DNA of 64,000 nt from Lautropia sp. SCN 69-89 (lineage in GTDB: Bacteria > Pseudomonadota > Gammaproteobacteria > Burkholderiales > Burkholderiaceae_E), in the NCBI GenBank assembly GCA_001724855.1, contig MEED01000008.1:62001-126000 (forward strand), given 5' to 3'. The translations under genes and the position numbers were made by a program. The notes beneath the pieces are model-generated. The model saw nothing but the letters and a program-made list of their open reading frames with translations, was not told the origin of the DNA and made no database searches. Positions 27,866 to 41,032 of the stretch are shown here, in pieces. Each line of letters opens with the position of its first letter. The first letter of the stretch is position 1.

Positions 27866-29182
27866 TCAGGCCGGTCGCCGATCGGCCGGATGGCCTGCCT
27901 GTGCGATCGCGAGCGCGACCCGGGTGCCCCGGCCCGGCGCGCTGTCGATGGTCAGGTGCCAGCCGGCGGCCTCGCAGATGCGCTCGACGATGCTCAGCCC
28001 GAGCCCGAAGCCGTCGCCGCCGCCGGTACTCGTGCCCTGGCGCCGCGCACCGGGATCGCGAGCGGCGTCGAAGCCCTGGCCGTCGTCCAGGACCGTCAAC
28101 ACGCCGTCGCTCCAGTCGACGCTCACCCGGGTGCCGCCGCTGTGGCGAATCGCGTTGCGCAGCAGGTTCACCAGCACGATCCACAGCGCGTCGCGATCTG
28201 CGGCGCCGCTCGTCCCCTGGGGGATCTTCGTCGAGACCGCGATCGATCGGGCACGCGCTTCCGGTTCGAGGTGTGCGACGACCTCGTCCGTCAGCGCCCT
28301 CAGGTCGAGCGGTGCGCCCGCCGCCTGCATGCCGCCGCGCGCCACGCGAAGCAGGCCCGCGGTGAGCATCGTGATCTCGGTGAGGCTCGCCCCGAGCTGG
28401 TCGACCCGCGCACGCTGGCGCTCGTCGAGCCCGGTGGTGCGCAGCAAGTCGAGCGTGCTGGCGGCGCGCATCAGCGGCGTGCGCAGTTCGTGGCTGGCCG
28501 CCGCCGAGAAGGCGCGCTCGCGCGCCAGCGCGGCATCGAGCCGGCACCGCTGGTCGTCGAGCGCCCGCGCCAGTTCGGCGGACTCGGCGTGCCGGGCGAG
28601 TTCGGCGAACTTTCCGCTCGCGCCGGTCGTGCTGTCGCCGCGTACCGCAAACGACAGGCGTTCGAGGTCGCCGGTGAGGCGGGTCGCGAGCCAGCTGCCG
28701 CTGGCGAGCACGGCCAGGGCGATCATCGCCACCGAAGCAGCCAGGACGACGATCACGTTTCGTTGCCGGCGCTCGTGGTCGGCGACGTCGTAGACCAGGT
28801 AGAACCAGCGGTCGCCGTCGGGGGCCACCGCGACGTGATACTCGATGCCGACGTCGGGATGCAGTTCGTGGCTGCCGGAGACCTGCGGCAGGTCACGCAG
28901 GTAGGGCGGCAGCGCCGAGCGGTCGCCGTCGTTCGTGACGTACAGCCGCATGTCGGGTGTGTTCGGCTGGGCCCGCGCCGGATCGAGACGGTATTGCGCG
29001 ATGCTCAGCTGCAGCTGCTCGGCGGTGATCTCGTCGATCATCGCCTCCTCGGCGTGGTAGCCCGTGAACCAGACCAGCGCGGCCTGCGCGATCGCGACCG
29101 CCAGCGCGAGCGCGGCGAAGCTCCAGGCCAGCTGCCGGCGCAGCGACGGCCGGTGCGCGCTGTGCGGCACCTGCCCGTTCAT
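27866..29182 (-). CDS. sensor histidine kinase
   Basis: A 438-residue membrane kinase. An N-terminal helix (about residues 17-38), a periplasmic sensor of roughly 120 residues and a second helix near residue 160 are followed by the dimerisation box AASHELRTPLMRA and the ATP-binding domain with LLRNAIRHSGG and DDGQGFD. Its start codon overlaps the response regulator stop as ATGA. Its position before the two surface-modifying enzymes resembles PmrB/BasS systems in general plan, but the sensor domain gives no ligand. Confidence 0.92.
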   Translation of the reverse strand: MNGQVPHSAHRPSLRRQLAWSFAALALAVAIAQAALVWFTGYHAEEAMIDEITAEQLQLSIAQYRLDPARAQPNTPDMRLYVTNDGDRSALPPYLRDLPQVSGSHELHPDVGIEYHVAVAPDGDRWFYLVYDVADHERRQRNVIVVLAASVAMIALAVLASGSWLATRLTGDLERLSFAVRGDSTTGASGKFAELARHAESAELARALDDQRCRLDAALARERAFSAAASHELRTPLMRAASTLDLLRTTGLDERQRARVDQLGASLTEITMLTAGLLRVARGGMQAAGAPLDLRALTDEVVAHLEPEARARSIAVSTKIPQGTSGAADRDALWIVLVNLLRNAIRHSGGTRVSVDWSDGVLTVLDDGQGFDAARDPGARRQGTSTGGGDGFGLGLSIVERICEAAGWHLTIDSAPGRGTRVALAIAQAGHPADRRPA

Positions 29183-29859
29183 CGGGCGCGCAGCCGGTAG
29201 CCGTGGCCGTGCAGCGTCTCGATCGGATCGAGCCCGCAGCCGGCCTGCGCGAACAGCCGCCTCGTGGCGGCCACCAGCGTGCGCAGTGCCTCCGAGCGGA
29301 ACACCTCGTCGCCCCAGATCGCGCGCTCGAGTTCCTCGTGCGTGAAGACCTTCTCGGCACGCTCGGCGAGCAGTTCGAGCAGCCGGTACGGCTTCGGAGG
29401 CAGCCGCACGGAAGTGCCGTCGACACGCACGCTGCGCGCCTCGCGGTCGATCTCCAGCCGCCCCTGCCGCAGCACGCCGCCGAGCGCCCGCCCCTGGGCA
29501 CGGCGCAGCAGCGCATCGACGCGCACCGCGAGTTCGGCCAGCGCGAAAGGCTTGACCAGGTAGTCGTCGGCGCCCGCCTCGAAGCCGGCCAGCCGGTCGT
29601 CGAGCGCGTCGCGCGCAGTGAGCATGATGACCGGCGCGTGCCCCTGCAGCTCCTGCCGGTAGCGCCGGCACCACGCGAGGCCGTCCATCCGCGGCAGGTT
29701 CAGGTCGAGCACCACCAGCTCGGGGGCATGGCTTGCGGCGAGCGCCAGCCCGACGTAGCCGTCCGGGGCCCAGTCAGGGTCGTGGCCGCGCCCGCGCAGG
29801 AAGTCGCAGACGTTGGCACCGATCTCCGGATCGTCCTCGATCACCAGCAACCGCGCCAA
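29179..29859 (-). CDS. OmpR/PhoB family response regulator
   Basis: A 226-residue regulator with an N-terminal receiver and a C-terminal winged helix. The acidic pocket is Asp9/Asp10, the phosphoryl acceptor is Asp52 in VVLDLNLPRMDG, and the signalling lysine is in DDYLVKPFA. The DNA-binding domain ends with HGHGYRLRA, typical of the family. Its stop overlaps the histidine kinase start by four bases. It lies 22 bp downstream of ybiT, so it may be partly expressed from the purL-ybiT transcript. Confidence 0.94.
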   Translation of the reverse strand: MARLLVIEDDPEIGANVCDFLRGRGHDPDWAPDGYVGLALAASHAPELVVLDLNLPRMDGLAWCRRYRQELQGHAPVIMLTARDALDDRLAGFEAGADDYLVKPFALAELAVRVDALLRRAQGRALGGVLRQGRLEIDREARSVRVDGTSVRLPPKPYRLLELLAERAEKVFTHEELERAIWGDEVFRSEALRTLVAATRRLFAQAGCGLDPIETLHGHGYRLRAR

Positions 29860-29881
29860 GCCCCCTCCCTCCGCGACGGTC

Positions 29882-31501
<1,620 letters not shown>

Positions 31502-31505
31502 CGGA

Positions 31506-34500
31506 TCAGCCCACCCAGGCGCGGGCGTTGCGGAACATGCGCATCCACGGGGAATCTTCGCCGAGCGACGGATCGCGCCAGCTCATCTGGACCGAGCGGA
31601 ACACCCGCTCCGGGTGCGGCATCAGGATCGTCGCGCGGCCGTCGGCGCTGGTGAAGCCAGCCAGCGCATCGGTCGAGCCGTTGGGGTTCGCTGGATAGGC
31701 GAGCGCCGGCGAGCCGTCGTTGTCGACGAAACGCAGCACCGCGGCGGCGTTGCGCTGCTGCTCGCCGGAGTCGAAGTCGGCGCGGCCTTCGCCATGCGCG
31801 ACCACGATCGGCATGCGGCTGCCGGTCATGCCGGCGAACAGCACCGACGGCGAATCGAGCACGTCCACCATCGACAGCCGCGCCTCGTACTGCTCGGAGC
31901 GGTTGCGCAGGAAGCGCGGCCAGTGCGCCGCGCCGGGGATGATCGCCTTCAGTTGCGACATCATCTGGCAGCCGTTGCACACGCCCAGCGTGAAGGTGTC
32001 GGCGCGGCCGAAGAACAGCGCGAACTGCTCGGCCATCGCCGCGTTGAACAGGATCGACTTCGCCCAGCCGCTTCCGGCCCCGAGCACGTCGCCATACGAG
32101 AAGCCGCCGCAGGCCACCAGGCCGCGGAACCCGGCGAGTGAGTGGCGGCCCTCGACCAGGTCGGTCATGTGCACGTCGAACGCGTCGAAACCGGCGCGAT
32201 GGAAGGCGGCAGCCATCTCGGTCTGGCTGTTCACGCCCTGCTCGCGCAGGATCGCCACGCGCGGACGCGCGCCGCGCCCGATGTACGGCGCGGCGATGTC
32301 CTCGGACGGATCGAAGCCGAGTTTCAGGTGCAGGCCGGGGTCGTCGGTGCGTGCGATGCGCTCGAATTCCTGCGCTGCGCATTCGGGATGGTCGCGCAGC
32401 GCCGCGATCCGGTAACTGGTTTCGCTCCAGGCCTGCTCGAGCGCGGCGCGCGGCGCGCCGTAGACGAGCTTCGCGTCGCGATAGAACTCGATCGCCTCCT
32501 TCGCCTGCGGCTTGCCGATCACGTGCGAGTGCTTCGACAGGCCTGACTCGCGCAGCACCCCGAGCACCGCGTCGCGGTCGGCGGCGCGCACCTGCAGCAC
32601 CGCGCCGAGTTCCTCGTTGAACAGCGCTTCGAGCGTGAGTTCGTCGCGCTGCACCGAGACCTGCTCGGGGCGGATCTTGTAGTCGCCCCAGTCTTCGGCG
32701 TTCGGGTCGATCGTGAGCAGGTCGAGGTTCACTGCCACGCCGCAGCGGCCGGCGAAGGCCATCTCGCAGACGGTAGCGAACAGTCCGCCGTCGGATCGGT
32801 CGTGGTAGGCGAGCAGCCTGCCCTCGGCGTTCAGCCGCTGGATCACCGCGAAGAAGCGCACGAGCGCCTCGGGCTCCTCGAGATCGGGCGCCTCGTTGCC
32901 GACCTGCTGCGTCACCTGCGCGAGCGCCGAGCCGCCGAGCCGCCGGCGACCCATGCCGAGGTCGACCAGGATCAGCACCGAGTCGACGCCGCGCGCGAGT
33001 TGCGGCGTGAGCACGCGCCGCGCGTCGGTCACCGGAGCGAACGCCGTCACGATCAGCGAGGTCGGCGCGAGCACCTGCTTGTCGAGCGTGGTCTCGGCAA
33101 TCTGGCCGCGCACGCGCTCCTGCCAGACGGTGCGCATCGACAGCGAATCCTTGCCCACCGGAATCGAGATGCCGAGCTGCCGGCACAGTTCGGCGCAGGC
33201 CTCGACCGCGTCGAACAGATCGGCATCCTCGGCGGGGTCGCCGCAGGCGGCCATCCAGTTGGCCGACAGCTTGATACGGCGAATCGACTCGATCGGCGCC
33301 GCTGCGATGTTGGTGACCGCCTCGGCCACGGCCATCCGCGAGGCGGCGCGCGGGTCGATCACCGCCAGCGGCGTGCGCTCGCCCATCGCCAGCGCGTCGC
33401 CGCGATAGCCCTCGTAGTCGACCAGGCCGACCGCGCAGTCGGCCACCGGCACCTGCCACGGCCCGACCATCTGGTCGCGCGCGCTCAGGCCGCCGACGCT
33501 GCGGTCGCCGATCGTGACCAGGAAAGACTTGCTCGCCACTGCCGGCAGGCGCAGCACGCGCACGGCCACCTCGGCGAGGTCGAGGCCGGCCGCCGCCACC
33601 GGCGGCAGCGCGCGCGCGCGGCGCAGCCCTTCGCGGTGCATCCGCGGCGGCTTGCCCAGCAGCACGTCGATCGGCATGTCTACCGGACGCAGCCGTGCGC
33701 CGTCGGCCGCGCTCGCCTCGACCACCAGCTGCCGGTCGTCGCTCACCTGCCCCACCACCGCGTACGGACAGCGCTCGCGGCGGCACAGGTCGTCGAAGGT
33801 GGCCAGCGACCCGGGCGCGATCGCGAGCACGTAGCGTTCCTGCGATTCGTTGCACCAGATCTCGGCCGGCGACAGCCCGGAGGCTTCGAGCGGCACCTTG
33901 TCGAGGTCGAAATGCCCCGAGCGGCCCGCTCCGTGGACCAGTTCGGGAAACGCGTTCGACAACCCGCCCGCGCCGACGTCGTGGACCGACAGCACCGGAT
34001 TGTCTTCGTGCATCGCCCAGCAGCGATCGAGCACTTCCTGGGCGCGCCGCTGCATCTCGGGGTTGCCGCGCTGGACCGAGTCGAAATCGAGCTCGGCCGT
34101 GTTGGTGCCCGCGCCCATGCTGGAGGCGGCGCCGCCACCCACGCCGATGCGCATGCCCGGGCCGCCGAGCTGCACCAGCAGCGTGCCCGCCGGCAGGTCG
34201 AGCTTCGTCGCGTGACCGGCGTCGACGCTGCCCACGCCGCCCGCGATCATGATCGGCTTGTGATAGCCGCGAACCGTGCCGCCGACGTTCTGCTCGTAGG
34301 TGCGGAAATAGCCGAGCAGGTTCGGGCGGCCGAACTCGTTGTTGAACGCCGCCCCGCCGATCGGACCCTCGATCATGATCTGCAGCGGCGTGGCGATGCG
34401 CGACGGCAGCCCGTACGGCGCAGGCTCGCCGGCCTGCGGGTCGGCGGGCATGAGCACGTCGCGCGCGTTCTCCCACGGCTGCTCGAAGCCCTCGATGCGC

Positions 34501-35555
34501 AGGTTCGACACGGTGAAGCCGGTGAGGCCGTATCGGGGCCGTGCGCCACGGCCGGTAGCGCCCTCGTCGCGGATCTCGCCGCCGGCGCCGGTGGCGGCGC
34601 CGGGGAACGGGGAGATCGCGGTCGGATGGTTGTGCGTCTCGACCTTCAGCAGTGCGTGCGTGAGCCGCCCGGCCGGGCGATACAGGCCGTTGGCCGACGG
34701 CACCGGATGGAAGCGCTGCGCCTGCCCGCCCTCCAGGATCGCCGCGTTGTCGGCATACGCGACCACCGTGCCCGCCGGATGCGCCGCATGCGTGCTGCGG
34801 ATCATTCCGAACAGGGTTTCCTCGCGCGGTGCGCCGTCGATCGTCCAGTTCGCGTTGAAGATCTTGTGGCGGCAGTGCTCGGAATTGGCCTGCGCGAACA
34901 TCATCAGTTCGACGTCGGTTGGATCGCGGCCAGCGCGCACGAAGGCTCCGAGCAGGTAGTCGATCTCGTCGGCCGAGAGCGCCAGCCCGAGCTCGCGGTC
35001 GGCGGCTTCGAGCGCCGCGCGGCCGTCCCGGCCGATCGCGATGGTCTGCATCGGCTTGCCCGGCAGCGACGCGAACAGCGCCTCGGGCTGCGGCGCCTCG
35101 AGCAGCACGGTCTCGGTCATCCGGTCGTGAAGCGCGCCGGCGAGCGCCGACAGCTCCGCGGGCTCGAAGTGCGTGGCGCCCACCAGCCCCGCGAGCAGCC
35201 CGCTGCGCGCCTCGATCCGGTATTCGACACCGCGCTCGAGGCGTCGCACGCCGGCGATGCCGCAATTGCGCACGATGTCGGTGGCCTTGCTCGCCCAGGG
35301 CGAAACCGTGCCCAGCCGCGGCACCACCCAGACGGGCTGCCCTGCGGGGGACGGTGCATCGGCCGGAACTTCGAGCAGCGCGGCCATGCGCGCCTGCTCG
35401 TCGAGCGACAGCGGCGCGTCGCTCCAGATCGCGTAGACGAAGCGCGCGTCGAGGCCGACAGCGCGCACGTCGATGCGACGAAGCTGCTCGAGCAATCGTC
35501 CAAGGCGGAACTCGGACAGCGCGGGCTGTCCAGCAAGCATCAGGTACGCGGGCAT
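31506..35555 (-). CDS. purL: phosphoribosylformylglycinamidine synthase
   Basis: A 1349-residue large-form PurL that converts FGAR to FGAM with ATP and glutamine in de novo purine synthesis. The order is an N-terminal PurS-like part, two AIRS-type ATP-binding halves (for example [13 protein letters not shown] and [20 protein letters not shown]), and a class I glutamine amidotransferase domain with the catalytic cysteine in [10 protein letters not shown] and the His/Glu in MPHPERVFR. The size matches the E. coli and human type (about 1300). The ATG at 35555 has a promoter with a perfect TATAAT 70 bp upstream. Confidence 0.96.
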   Translation of the reverse strand: MPAYLMLAGQPALSEFRLGRLLEQLRRIDVRAVGLDARFVYAIWSDAPLSLDEQARMAALLEVPADAPSPAGQPVWVVPRLGTVSPWASKATDIVRNCGIAGVRRLERGVEYRIEARSGLLAGLVGATHFEPAELSALAGALHDRMTETVLLEAPQPEALFASLPGKPMQTIAIGRDGRAALEAADRELGLALSADEIDYLLGAFVRAGRDPTDVELMMFAQANSEHCRHKIFNANWTIDGAPREETLFGMIRSTHAAHPAGTVVAYADNAAILEGGQAQRFHPVPSANGLYRPAGRLTHALLKVETHNHPTAISPFPGAATGAGGEIRDEGATGRGARPRYGLTGFTVSNLRIEGFEQPWENARDVLMPADPQAGEPAPYGLPSRIATPLQIMIEGPIGGAAFNNEFGRPNLLGYFRTYEQNVGGTVRGYHKPIMIAGGVGSVDAGHATKLDLPAGTLLVQLGGPGMRIGVGGGAASSMGAGTNTAELDFDSVQRGNPEMQRRAQEVLDRCWAMHEDNPVLSVHDVGAGGLSNAFPELVHGAGRSGHFDLDKVPLEASGLSPAEIWCNESQERYVLAIAPGSLATFDDLCRRERCPYAVVGQVSDDRQLVVEASAADGARLRPVDMPIDVLLGKPPRMHREGLRRARALPPVAAAGLDLAEVAVRVLRLPAVASKSFLVTIGDRSVGGLSARDQMVGPWQVPVADCAVGLVDYEGYRGDALAMGERTPLAVIDPRAASRMAVAEAVTNIAAAPIESIRRIKLSANWMAACGDPAEDADLFDAVEACAELCRQLGISIPVGKDSLSMRTVWQERVRGQIAETTLDKQVLAPTSLIVTAFAPVTDARRVLTPQLARGVDSVLILVDLGMGRRRLGGSALAQVTQQVGNEAPDLEEPEALVRFFAVIQRLNAEGRLLAYHDRSDGGLFATVCEMAFAGRCGVAVNLDLLTIDPNAEDWGDYKIRPEQVSVQRDELTLEALFNEELGAVLQVRAADRDAVLGVLRESGLSKHSHVIGKPQAKEAIEFYRDAKLVYGAPRAALEQAWSETSYRIAALRDHPECAAQEFERIARTDDPGLHLKLGFDPSEDIAAPYIGRGARPRVAILREQGVNSQTEMAAAFHRAGFDAFDVHMTDLVEGRHSLAGFRGLVACGGFSYGDVLGAGSGWAKSILFNAAMAEQFALFFGRADTFTLGVCNGCQMMSQLKAIIPGAAHWPRFLRNRSEQYEARLSMVDVLDSPSVLFAGMTGSRMPIVVAHGEGRADFDSGEQQRNAAAVLRFVDNDGSPALAYPANPNGSTDALAGFTSADGRATILMPHPERVFRSVQMSWRDPSLGEDSPWMRMFRNARAWVG

Positions 35556-35624
35556 GAGGCGGTCGCGGTGTGGGTGGGGCGCGCACCGCGCGATCGGCGG
35601 CCGCACGCGCTGGGAGAACCCGTG

Positions 35625-35630
35625 ATTATA
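35625..35630 (-). promoter_or_regulatory. -10 element of the purL promoter
   Basis: The minus strand carries a perfect TATAAT just after the end of the 5-oxoprolinase gene, 70 bp before the purL start. A matching -35 box is not visible at 16-18 bp spacing, so an activator or extended element may compensate. Confidence 0.45.
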
Positions 35631-35635
35631 AGTCC

Positions 35636-38600
35636 TCAGGGCCTCCCGAACCCTCCGCCTCCGGGCGTCTCGACGACGAACAGGTCGCCGGCGGCCAGTT
35701 CGGCGCGATCGGCATGGCGCAGCCGCTCGACGCGCCCGTCGGCGCGCACCACGTAGTCGGCCCCGGGCGCACCGGGCTGGCCGCCGGCAGCACCGAACGC
35801 CGGGTGCACGCGGCCGTTGGCGAGGATCGACGCAGTCATCGGCTCGAGGAAGCGGATGCGCCGCACGCCGCCGTCGCCGCCGCGCCAGCGACCCGCTCCG
35901 CCCGATCCCGCGCGGATCTCGTAGCTCTCCAGGCGCACCGGGAAGCGCGATTCGAGAATCTCGGGGTCGGTGAGCCGCGAATTGGTCATGTGGGTCTGCA
36001 CCAGCGAGGTGCCGTCGAAGCCGTCGCAGAGCCGACCCTCGTCGTCGAACACGCCGCCCGCACCGGAGCCGCCCGAGATCGTCTCGTAGTACTGGTAGCG
36101 CGCGTTGCCGAAGGTGAAGTTGCTCATCGTCGGCGCGCCCGAGGCCATCACGCCGAGCGCGCCGTACAGGGCGCTGGTGATGCACTGCGAGGTCTCGACG
36201 TTGCCGGCCACCACCGCCGCGGGGTAGCGTGGATTGAGCATCGAGCCTTCGGGCACGATCACCTCGATCGGCTTCAGGCAGCCGGCGTTCATCGGGATCT
36301 CGTCGTCGACCAGCGTGCGGAACACGTAGAGCACCGCCGCCATCGTCACCGCGTGCGGCGCGTTGAAGTTGTTCGGCTGCTGCGCCGAGGTACCGCCGAA
36401 GTCGATCGTGGCCGATCGGCGCGCGTGGTCGACCGTGATGCGCACGCGAATCACCGCGCCGTTGTCCAGCGGCAGCTCGAAGGCCCCGTCCTTCAGCGCC
36501 CCGATCACCCTTCGCACCGAGGCCTCGGCGTTGTCCTGCACGTGGCCCATGTAGGCGCGCACGACATCCAGCCCGAAGTGCTGCACCATCTTCAGCAGTT
36601 CCTCGCGCCCCTTCTCGTTGGCCGCGACCTGCGCGCGCAGGTCGGCCAGGTTCTGCCCGGGATTGCGCGCCGGGTGGGCTGCCGACGCGAGCGCCTGGCG
36701 CAACTCGGCTTCGCGCAGGCGGCCGGCGCGCACCAGCGGGAAGTCGGTGAGCAGCACACCCTCCTCGTCGATGTGTGCGCTGCCCGGCGGCATCGAACCC
36801 GGCGTGATGCCGCCGATGTCGGCATGGTGGCCGCGCGAGCCCACGTAGAACAGGATCCCGGCGCCCGCCGCGTCGAAAACCGGCGTGATGACGGTGACGT
36901 CGGGCAGGTGCGTGCCGCCGGCATAGGGGTCGTTGAGCACGTAGACGTCGCCAGGCTCGAGCGGTGCGGCGCCGCGCTCGCGTGCGTCTTCCCCCGTATG
37001 AGCGTCGATGATCGCGCGCACGCTCGCACCCATCGAGCCCAGGTGCACCGGCATGTGCGGCGCGTTGGCCACCAGGTTGCCGTCGCGGTCGAACACCGCG
37101 CAGGAGAAGTCGAGCCGCTCCTTGATGTTGACCGAGTGGGCGGTGTTCTGCAGCCGATAGCCCATCTGCTCGGCGATCGACATGAACAGGTTGTTGAAGA
37201 TCTCCAGCATCACCGGGTCGGCGTCGGTGCCCACCGCCACGCGGCGCGGCCGCGGCTGGTGGCGCTCGAGCACCAGGTCGCCGCGCGCGCTCATCGTCGC
37301 GCGCCAGCCGGGGTCGACGACGGTGGTCGCGGTGGCTTCCGCGACGACCGCCGGACCGTCGACGATGTCGCCGGCGATCATCCGTTCGCGCAGGTAGAGC
37401 GGCGTGTCGTGCCAGCCGCCTTGCGCGAACACCCGCACGCGCGCCTTCGGTTCGAGCGGTCCATCGCGCCGGGCCGGCGGCGCGAGCGTCGCGCCGTGCC
37501 CCGACTCACCGAGCGCCTCGACGACCGCCGACTCGATCACCAGCGGCCGCTCGGGCATCAGGAACGCGAAGCGCTGCCGGTAGGCGGCCTCGAAGCGCTC
37601 GCGCATCGCCGGCTCGTCGGCCGCATCGACCGGCAGCGCGGTGTCGGTGCCCTCGTAGCGCAGGTGCAGCCGGTGGCGCACCCGCAGCGCCTGCGCGCTC
37701 TCGCCCTGCACGAGGAGTTCGGCGCGCGCCTGCGCGTCGAGTTGCGCGAGCGCGCGTCGCGCCTCGGCGATGCCCTCGGCGTCCAGACGCCGCTCGATCG
37801 AGCATTCGCGCATCGCGACCTGCTCGGCCAGGCCCATGCCGTAGGCCGACAGCACGCCGGCCAGCGGATGCGCGAGCACGCGCGGCATCGCGAGCGCGTC
37901 GGCCACTGCGCAGGCGTGCTGCCCGCCGGCACCGCCGAAGGTGGTGAGGGTGTAGCGGGTGATGTCGTAGCCGCGCTGCACCGAGATCTTCTTGATCGCA
38001 TTGGCCATGTTGGCCACCGCGATATCGACGAAACCCTGGGCCACTTCCTCGGGGCTCATCGCGCGCGCGGCCTGCTCGCCGATGCGCGCGGCCAGCGCCG
38101 CGAAGCGCTCGCGCACCACGTCGACGTCGAGTGGCTGGTCGCCGCCGGGTCCGAACACCGCCGGGAAGAACGCCGGCTGCAGCTTGCCCAGCATCACGTT
38201 GGCGTCGGTGACGGTGAGCGGGCCGCCGCGCCGGTAGCAGGCCGGCCCCGGATCGGCGCCGGCCGAATCGGGGCCCACGCGCATCCGCGCGCCGTCGAAA
38301 TGCAGGATCGAGCCGCCGCCCGCGGCCACCGTGTGGATGCTCATCATCGGCGCGCGCATCCGCACGCCGGCCACCAGCGTCTCGAACTCGCGCTCGAACT
38401 CGCCCGCGTAGTGCGAGACGTCGGTCGAGGTGCCGCCCATGTCGAAGCCGATCACCCGGTCGAAACCGGCGGCCGCGCTCACCCGCGCCATGCCGACGAT
38501 GCCGCCGGCCGGACCCGAGAGGATCGAGTCCTTGCCCTGGAACGCGTGGGCGTCGGTGAGGCCGCCGTTGGACTGCATGAACTGCAGCCGCACGCCCGGC

Positions 38601-39286
38601 ATCGCCGCGGCAACGCGCTCCACGTAACGGCGCAGCACCGGCGACAGGTAGGCGTCGACCACCGTGGTGTCGCCGCGAGCCACGAAGCGCACCAGCGGCG
38701 AGACTTCGTGCGACACCGACACCTGCGTGAAGCCGATCTCGCGCGCGATTGCCGCAACGCGTCGTTCGTGCGCCGGATAGCGGTAGCCGTGCATCAGCAC
38801 GATCGCGATCGCGCGCAGCCCGGCGTCGAAGGCGCGCTGCAGCGCGGCGCGCGCTCCCGGTTCGTCCAGCGGGTGCACGACGCTGCCGTCGGCGCCGATC
38901 CTCTCGTCGATCTCGATCGCCTCACGGTGCAGCATCTCGGGCAGCACGATGCGGCGCTCGAAGAGCTTCGGCCGGTTCTGGTAGGCGATGCGCAGCGCGT
39001 CGCGAAAGCCGCGCGTCACCGCCAGCACCAGCGGTTCGCCCTTGCGCTCGAGCAGCGCGTTGGTGGCCACCGTGGTGCCCATCTTCACCACCTCGACCTG
39101 CGCGGCGGTGATCGGCTCGCCCGGCGCCAGCCCGAGCAGCCTGCGGATGCCTTCGACCGCGGCGTCGTCGTAGCGTTCGGGGTTCTCCGACAGCAGCTTG
39201 GCGCTGGCCAGCGTGCCGTCGGGACGGCGCGCGACGATGTCGGTGAAGGTGCCGCCGCGGTCGACCCAGAATTGCCAGGCGCTCAT
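35636..39286 (-). CDS. fused hydantoinase A/B, 5-oxoprolinase family
   Basis: A 1216-residue cytosolic protein that joins HyuA (ATP-dependent, N-terminal actin-like half beginning [19 protein letters not shown]) and HyuB (C-terminal half with [16 protein letters not shown] and [14 protein letters not shown]). This full-length fusion is the architecture of eukaryotic-type 5-oxoprolinase, which opens 5-oxoproline to glutamate using ATP; hydantoinase or acetophenone carboxylase relatives are alternatives. It follows a MarR-like regulator by 26 bp and is divergent from a TRAP transporter, which suggests import of the same substrate. It ends in a Gly-rich tail. Confidence 0.88.
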   Translation of the reverse strand: MSAWQFWVDRGGTFTDIVARRPDGTLASAKLLSENPERYDDAAVEGIRRLLGLAPGEPITAAQVEVVKMGTTVATNALLERKGEPLVLAVTRGFRDALRIAYQNRPKLFERRIVLPEMLHREAIEIDERIGADGSVVHPLDEPGARAALQRAFDAGLRAIAIVLMHGYRYPAHERRVAAIAREIGFTQVSVSHEVSPLVRFVARGDTTVVDAYLSPVLRRYVERVAAAMPGVRLQFMQSNGGLTDAHAFQGKDSILSGPAGGIVGMARVSAAAGFDRVIGFDMGGTSTDVSHYAGEFEREFETLVAGVRMRAPMMSIHTVAAGGGSILHFDGARMRVGPDSAGADPGPACYRRGGPLTVTDANVMLGKLQPAFFPAVFGPGGDQPLDVDVVRERFAALAARIGEQAARAMSPEEVAQGFVDIAVANMANAIKKISVQRGYDITRYTLTTFGGAGGQHACAVADALAMPRVLAHPLAGVLSAYGMGLAEQVAMRECSIERRLDAEGIAEARRALAQLDAQARAELLVQGESAQALRVRHRLHLRYEGTDTALPVDAADEPAMRERFEAAYRQRFAFLMPERPLVIESAVVEALGESGHGATLAPPARRDGPLEPKARVRVFAQGGWHDTPLYLRERMIAGDIVDGPAVVAEATATTVVDPGWRATMSARGDLVLERHQPRPRRVAVGTDADPVMLEIFNNLFMSIAEQMGYRLQNTAHSVNIKERLDFSCAVFDRDGNLVANAPHMPVHLGSMGASVRAIIDAHTGEDARERGAAPLEPGDVYVLNDPYAGGTHLPDVTVITPVFDAAGAGILFYVGSRGHHADIGGITPGSMPPGSAHIDEEGVLLTDFPLVRAGRLREAELRQALASAAHPARNPGQNLADLRAQVAANEKGREELLKMVQHFGLDVVRAYMGHVQDNAEASVRRVIGALKDGAFELPLDNGAVIRVRITVDHARRSATIDFGGTSAQQPNNFNAPHAVTMAAVLYVFRTLVDDEIPMNAGCLKPIEVIVPEGSMLNPRYPAAVVAGNVETSQCITSALYGALGVMASGAPTMSNFTFGNARYQYYETISGGSGAGGVFDDEGRLCDGFDGTSLVQTHMTNSRLTDPEILESRFPVRLESYEIRAGSGGAGRWRGGDGGVRRIRFLEPMTASILANGRVHPAFGAAGGQPGAPGADYVVRADGRVERLRHADRAELAAGDLFVVETPGGGGFGRP

Positions 39287-39312
39287 CGTGAAAGCCTCCC
39301 CGGTGGCGAAGA

Positions 39313-39918
39313 TCAGAGCGAGGCCGCGGCGCGCGCAGCCTGGTCGTAGAGGCCGGACAGCGTGCGCAGCATCCGCGCCAGGTGGGCGAGCTCGGAGCGA
39401 TCGTCGCGCGCCTCGCCGCGCTCGCGGCCGGCCGCGTCCGACAGGCTGTCGAGCCGGCCGGGGACGCTGGCGACCAGGCAGCGGTCGCGCACCGCGCGAT
39501 AGCGCGCCACGAGCGCGGCGCCGGCCGGCGTGGTCGAGTGGAACACCTCCTTGCCGGTCTTCTCGCCGCGCACCAGCCCCAGGCCGGTGAGCTTGCGCAG
39601 CGCGTAGGCGACCACGTGCGCGTCCTCGTAGTTCAGCGTGAAGCAGATGTCGGCGAGCTTCTTGCTCTTGCCCCGATGATGCACGTGATGCAGCACCAGC
39701 ACGTCGGTGATCGTGAGGTCGGGCATGCCGGCGGCTGCCATGCAGCGCACCGCCCAGCGGGCGAACGCGTGGTTGGCGACGATCAGCCCGAACTCGAACT
39801 CGGACAGTTCGCCCCAGTCGCCTTCGGCCAGGTGCGCGGAGGACAGGATGCGCAGCGGCGCCTCGGGCGCGGGCACGGATGCCGCCCCGGATCGCGAGCC
39901 GCGGGCTTTGGTAGCCAT
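39313..39918 (-). CDS. MarR-like winged-helix regulator
   Basis: A 201-residue predicted transcription factor. The central part ([20 protein letters not shown] through [19 protein letters not shown]) forms a MarR-type winged helix, with a helical C-terminal extension. The ATG at 39918 is chosen because GGAG lies seven bases before it. Two further in-frame ATGs at 39939 and 39963 would extend it into the intergenic operator region. It is followed 26 bp later by the oxoprolinase-family gene and is divergent from dctP-type genes, so it likely controls both. Its effector is probably the transported or hydrolysed compound. Confidence 0.82.
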   Translation of the reverse strand: MATKARGSRSGAASVPAPEAPLRILSSAHLAEGDWGELSEFEFGLIVANHAFARWAVRCMAAAGMPDLTITDVLVLHHVHHRGKSKKLADICFTLNYEDAHVVAYALRKLTGLGLVRGEKTGKEVFHSTTPAGAALVARYRAVRDRCLVASVPGRLDSLSDAAGRERGEARDDRSELAHLARMLRTLSGLYDQAARAAASL

Positions 39919-39930
39919 GGACGTCTCCGA

Positions 39931-39979
39931 AACGTTCATAAAACGTTGACAATTTATCTTCATCGCTTCTAAGCTTCAA
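39931..39979. promoter_or_regulatory. divergent promoters with paired AACGTT operator
   Basis: Two AACGTT palindromes (39931-39936 and 39942-39947) are spaced 11 bp centre to centre, about one helical turn. The second overlaps a perfect TTGACA (39946-39951) that with TCTAAG (39968-39973, 16-bp spacing) forms the rightward promoter of the TRAP genes. A leftward pair, TTGAAG (39974-39979) and TAAATT (39951-39956, 17 bp), fits the regulator gene. A dimer of the MarR-like protein bound here could repress both directions. The link is inferred. Confidence 0.55.
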
Positions 39980-40063
39980 GCCCGGTTATGCTGCGCCCGT
40001 GCGGCCTTCCGCCCGGCGTTGCGCGTTCCACGTCGCTCGTCCATCCAACGCACAGGAGACCCG

Positions 40064-41032
40064 ATGAAACCCAGCCGATTCCTGCCCCTGCTGCTCGCCG
40101 TCGCGGCGGGCGCCGCGTCCGCCCAGGTCAAGTGGGACCTGCCCGCCGCCTATCCGGCCAACAACTTCCACACCGAGAACCTGGTTCAGTTCGCCAGCGA
40201 CGTCAGGAAGGCGACTGCCGGCAAGCTCGAGATCACGGTGCACGCGAACGCCTCGCTCTTCAAGGCGCCCGAGATCAAGCGTGCGGTGCAGGGCAACCAG
40301 GCGCAGATCGGCGAAGTGCTGCTGTCGAACTTCTCCAACGAAAATCCGCTGTACGGCATCGACGTGCTGCCGTTCCTGGCGACCAGCTACGAGGCCGCGC
40401 ACAAGCTCGACCGCGCCGCGCGCCCGGCGCTCGACAAGCTGCTCGCCTCGCAGGGCATGAAGCTGCTCTACACGGTGGCCTGGCCGCCGCAGGGCCTGTA
40501 TTCGAAGAAGCCTCTCGAGGCGGCCAGCGACCTGAAGGGCGTGAAGTTCCGTTCGTACAACGCGGCCACCGCGAAGATCGCCGAGATGTTCGGCGCGCAG
40601 CCGGTCACCATCCAGGCCGCCGAGCTGTCGCAGGCCATGGCCACCGGCGCGGTCGAGTCGTTCATCACCTCCGGTTCCACCGGCTACGACAGCAAGGCCT
40701 ACGAACACATCAAGTACTTCTACGACACGCAGGCCTGGCTGCCGAAGAACGCGGTCATCGTGAACCAGAAGGCCTTCGACGCGCTCGACAAGGCCACGCA
40801 GAACGCGGTGCTCCAGGCCGCCGCCGCCGCCGAGGCCCGCGGCTGGAAGAGCTCCGAGGAAAAAACCGCCTGGTACCTCGATCAGCTGAAAAAGCACGGC
40901 ATGCAGGTGCTGCCCCCGTCGGCGCGAATGACCGCCGAGTTCAGGAAGGTCGCCGAAGTGCTGGCCGACGACTGGGTCAAGAAAGCCGGCCCCGAGGGCA
41001 AGGCGATCCTGGACGCGTACGGCAAGATGTGA
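40064..41032 (+). CDS. DctP-type TRAP solute-binding protein
   Basis: A 322-residue periplasmic binding protein of the DctP family. The signal peptide ends near Ala20 (GAASAQVKW). The mature part has WDLPAAYPANNFHTENLV and the arginine-bearing segment LKGVKFRSYNAATAK that normally pairs with the substrate carboxylate. CAGGAG lies before the ATG at 40064. It is the first gene of a three-gene transporter operon with overlapping or abutting junctions, so a carboxylate substrate is expected. The substrate may be the compound handled by the divergent 5-oxoprolinase-family enzyme. Confidence 0.93.
   Translation: MKPSRFLPLLLAVAAGAASAQVKWDLPAAYPANNFHTENLVQFASDVRKATAGKLEITVHANASLFKAPEIKRAVQGNQAQIGEVLLSNFSNENPLYGIDVLPFLATSYEAAHKLDRAARPALDKLLASQGMKLLYTVAWPPQGLYSKKPLEAASDLKGVKFRSYNAATAKIAEMFGAQPVTIQAAELSQAMATGAVESFITSGSTGYDSKAYEHIKYFYDTQAWLPKNAVIVNQKAFDALDKATQNAVLQAAAAAEARGWKSSEEKTAWYLDQLKKHGMQVLPPSARMTAEFRKVAEVLADDWVKKAGPEGKAILDAYGKM

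Noticed and set aside
32802-35756. 984-codon plus-strand frame over purL
   Set aside because: Fully antisense to purL, with composition typical of high-G+C mirror frames.
35570-39349. 1259-codon plus-strand frame over the oxoprolinase-family gene
   Set aside because: Antisense mirror of a conserved protein; His/Arg-rich without domains.
39919-39963. Longer N terminus for the MarR-like regulator from 39963 or 39939
   Set aside because: It would cover the paired AACGTT sites and promoter; the ATG at 39918 has a good ribosome binding site.
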